Source: Lytechinus pictus (taxonomy: Eukaryota > Echinodermata > Echinoidea > Temnopleuroida > Toxopneustidae). From it: a DNA stretch of 64,000 bases. The position numbers and the translations under genes were made by a program. Shown here piece after piece: positions 61,790 through 64,000 of the stretch (positions within the stretch are counted from its first letter, which is position 1; every line of letters starts with the position of its first letter). Under the pieces are notes generated by a model. It ran no database searches and was not told where the DNA came from. It worked only from the letters and a program-made list of their open reading frames with translations. The stretch covers positions 10,347,501 through 10,411,500 of the forward strand of contig NC_087257.1 in the NCBI RefSeq assembly GCF_037042905.1. The letters are read 5' to 3'.

Positions 61790-64000
61790 TTGAAGTTCAC
61801 GGCGGGGTCCGCTATCACCACGAGGTTGAAGAGAAGATGTCTATCATCATAAAGGGGGTAAGAGAGTAGCGCAGTGAGCTCCGTCGGTAATACGACCTTT
61901 CAAAGTTCACGGCGGCATCCGCTATCACCACGAGATTGAAAATAAAATGTATATCATCATAAACGATGTAAGAGAGTAACACAATAAGCTCCGTCAATAG
62001 TACAGTCTTTAAAAGTTTATGTCGGGGTCCGCTATCACCACAAGGTTGAAGAGAAGATTTATATCATTATAAGGGAGGTAAGAGAGTAGCGCAGTGAGCT
62101 CCGTCGGTAATACGACCTTTCAAAGTTCACGGCGGCATCCGCTATCACCACGAGGTTGAAAATAAAATGTATATCATCATAAACGATGTAAGAGAGTAAC
62201 GCAGTGAGCTCCGTCGGTAATACGACCTTTCAAAGTTCACGGCGGCATCCGCTATCACCACGAGATTGAAAATAAAATGTATATCATCATAAACGATGTA
62301 AGAGAGTAACGCAATAAGCTCCGTCAGTAGCACGATCTTTAAAAGTTCACGGCGGGGTCCGCTATCACCACAAGGTTGAAAATAAAATGTAAATCATCAT
62401 AAACGATGTAAGAGAGTAACGCAATGAGCTCCGTCAATAGTACGACTTTTCAAAGTTCACGGCGGCATCCGCTATCACCACGAGGTTGAAAATAAAATGT
62501 ATATCATCATAAACGATGTAAGAGAGTAACGCAGTGAGCTCCGTCGATAATACGACCTTTCAAAGTTCACGGCGGCTTCCGCTATCACCACGAGGTTGAA
62601 AATAAAATGAATATCATCATAAACGATGTAAGAGAGTAACGCAATAAGCTCCGTCAGTAGCACGATCTTTAAAAGTTCACGGCGGGGTCCGCTATCACCA
62701 CGAGGTTGAAAATAAAATGTAAATCATCATAAACGATGTAAGAGAGTAACGCAATGAGCTCCGTCAATAGTACGACCTTTCAAAGTTCACGGCGGCATCC
62801 GCTATCACCACGAGGTTGAAAATAAAATGTATATCATCATAAACGATGTAAGAGAGTAACGCAATAAGCTCCGTCAGTAGCACGATCTTTAAAAGTTCAC
62901 GGCGGGGTCCGCTATCACCACGAGGTTGAAGAGAAGATTTATATCATTATAAACGATGTAAGAGAGTAGCGCAGTGAGCTCCGTCGGTAATACGACCTTT
63001 CAAAGTTCACGGCGGCTTCCGCTATCACCACGAGGTTGAAAATAAAATGAATATCATCATAAACGATGTAAGAGAGTAACGCAATAAGCTCCGTCAGTAG
63101 CACGATCTTTAAAAGTTCACGGCGGGGTCCGCTATCACCACGAGGTTGAAAATAAAATGTAAATCATCATAAACGATGTAAGAGAGTAACGCAATGAGCT
63201 CCGTCAATAGTACGACCTTTCAAAGTTCACGGCGGCATCCGCTATCACCACGAGGTTGAAAATAAAATGTATATCATCATAAACGATGTAAGAGAGTAAC
63301 GCAATAAGCTCCGTCAATTGTACAGTCTTTAAAAGTTTCTGGCGGGGTCCGCTATCACCACGAGGTTGAAGAGAAGATTTATATCATTATAAACGATGTA
63401 AGAGAGTAGCGCAGTGAGCTCCGTCGGTAATACGACCTTTCAAAGTTCACGGCGGCTTCCGCTATCACCACGAGGTTGAAAATAAAATGAATATCATCAT
63501 AAATGTTGTAAGAGAGTAACGCAATAAGCTCCGTCAATAGTACAGTCTTTAAAAGTTTCTGGCGGGGTCCGCTATCACCACGAGGTTGAAGAGAAGATTT
63601 ATATCATTATAAACGATGTAAGAGAGTAGCGCAGTGAGCTCCGTCGGTAATACGACCTTTCAAAGTTCACGGCGGCATCCGCTATCACCACGAGGTTGAA
63701 AATAAAATGAATATCATCATAAACGATGTAAGAGAGCAACGCAATAAGCTCCGTCAATAGTACAGTCTTTAAAAGTTAATGGCGGGGTCCGCTATCACCA
63801 CGAGGTTGAAGAGAAGATTTATATCATTATAAACGATGTAAGAGAGTAACGCAATGAGCTCCGTCAATAGTACGACTTTTCAAAGTTCACGGCGGCATCC
63901 GCTATCACCACGAGGTTGAAAATAAAATGTATATCATCATAAACGATGTAAGAGAGTAACGCAGTGAGCTCCGTTGATAATACGACCTTTCAAAGTTCAC
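61790..64000. repeat. 110-bp satellite array, continues past the window end
   Basis: At least 20 monomers with exact 110-bp period. The unit contains GTTCACGGCGG, TCCGCTATCACCACGAGGTT, ATCATCATAAACGATGTAAG and GAGCTCCGTC. Variants differ at GGCGG(CATCC / CTTCC / GGTCC) and at GAAAATAAAATG versus GAAGAGAAGATT. Confidence 0.96.

Noticed and set aside
61815-62663. Three similar 60-62 aa frames
   Set aside because: They are the 110-bp satellite read in one frame; the period is not a multiple of three.

Overview
The window is animal genomic DNA, rich in introns and repeats. It is most likely from an echinoderm, possibly a sea urchin. That placement is an inference from the style of the tRNA-derived SINEs, the small foldback elements and the G/C homopolymer-edged repeats; no taxonomic marker other than the host gene was available.

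One host gene is clear and complete. PSMD11 (26S proteasome lid subunit Rpn6) lies on the minus strand from 20053 (ATG) to 7341 (stop). It has 11 coding exons, all with GT-AG junctions and compatible phases, and encodes 418 aa without breaks. Its introns and 3' side carry at least nine small DNA transposons or SINEs. Positions 1-7340 hold no recognisable gene, only MITEs and two tandem duplications.

From 20416 to 60757, starting 362 bp upstream of the PSMD11 ATG, lies a 40-kb nest of transposons whose borders can be read from the sequence. E1 (20416-60757) has inverted arms made of a unique end plus a long tandem array. E2 (24623-51862, TSD TT) sits in E1's right-hand array. E3 (25777-37737, TSD AT) sits in E2's left-hand array. 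E4 (26276-36960, TSD CG) sits inside E3. E2, E3 and E4 share CCC...GGG termini, 2-bp target duplications and subterminal arrays built on a TGGT core. E2 and E4 also share a first coding exon (MDNDFEDICSRLN in E2, decayed in E4), and E4 keeps a phase-compatible second exon. This is the best candidate in the window for an undescribed transposon group. Three further insertions decorate the nest: a 7.2-kb PIF/Harbinger-like element (53312-60539, TSD TTA, empty site preserved in the opposite arm), a 4.9-kb element (39960-44831) with its own iterated subterminal motif, and several LINE fragments.

From about 61790 to the window end is a 110-bp satellite with a 440-bp higher-order pattern in part of it. 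Apart from PSMD11 I found no intact protein-coding gene. The remaining coding signals are short exons or decayed LINE reverse-transcriptase tails.
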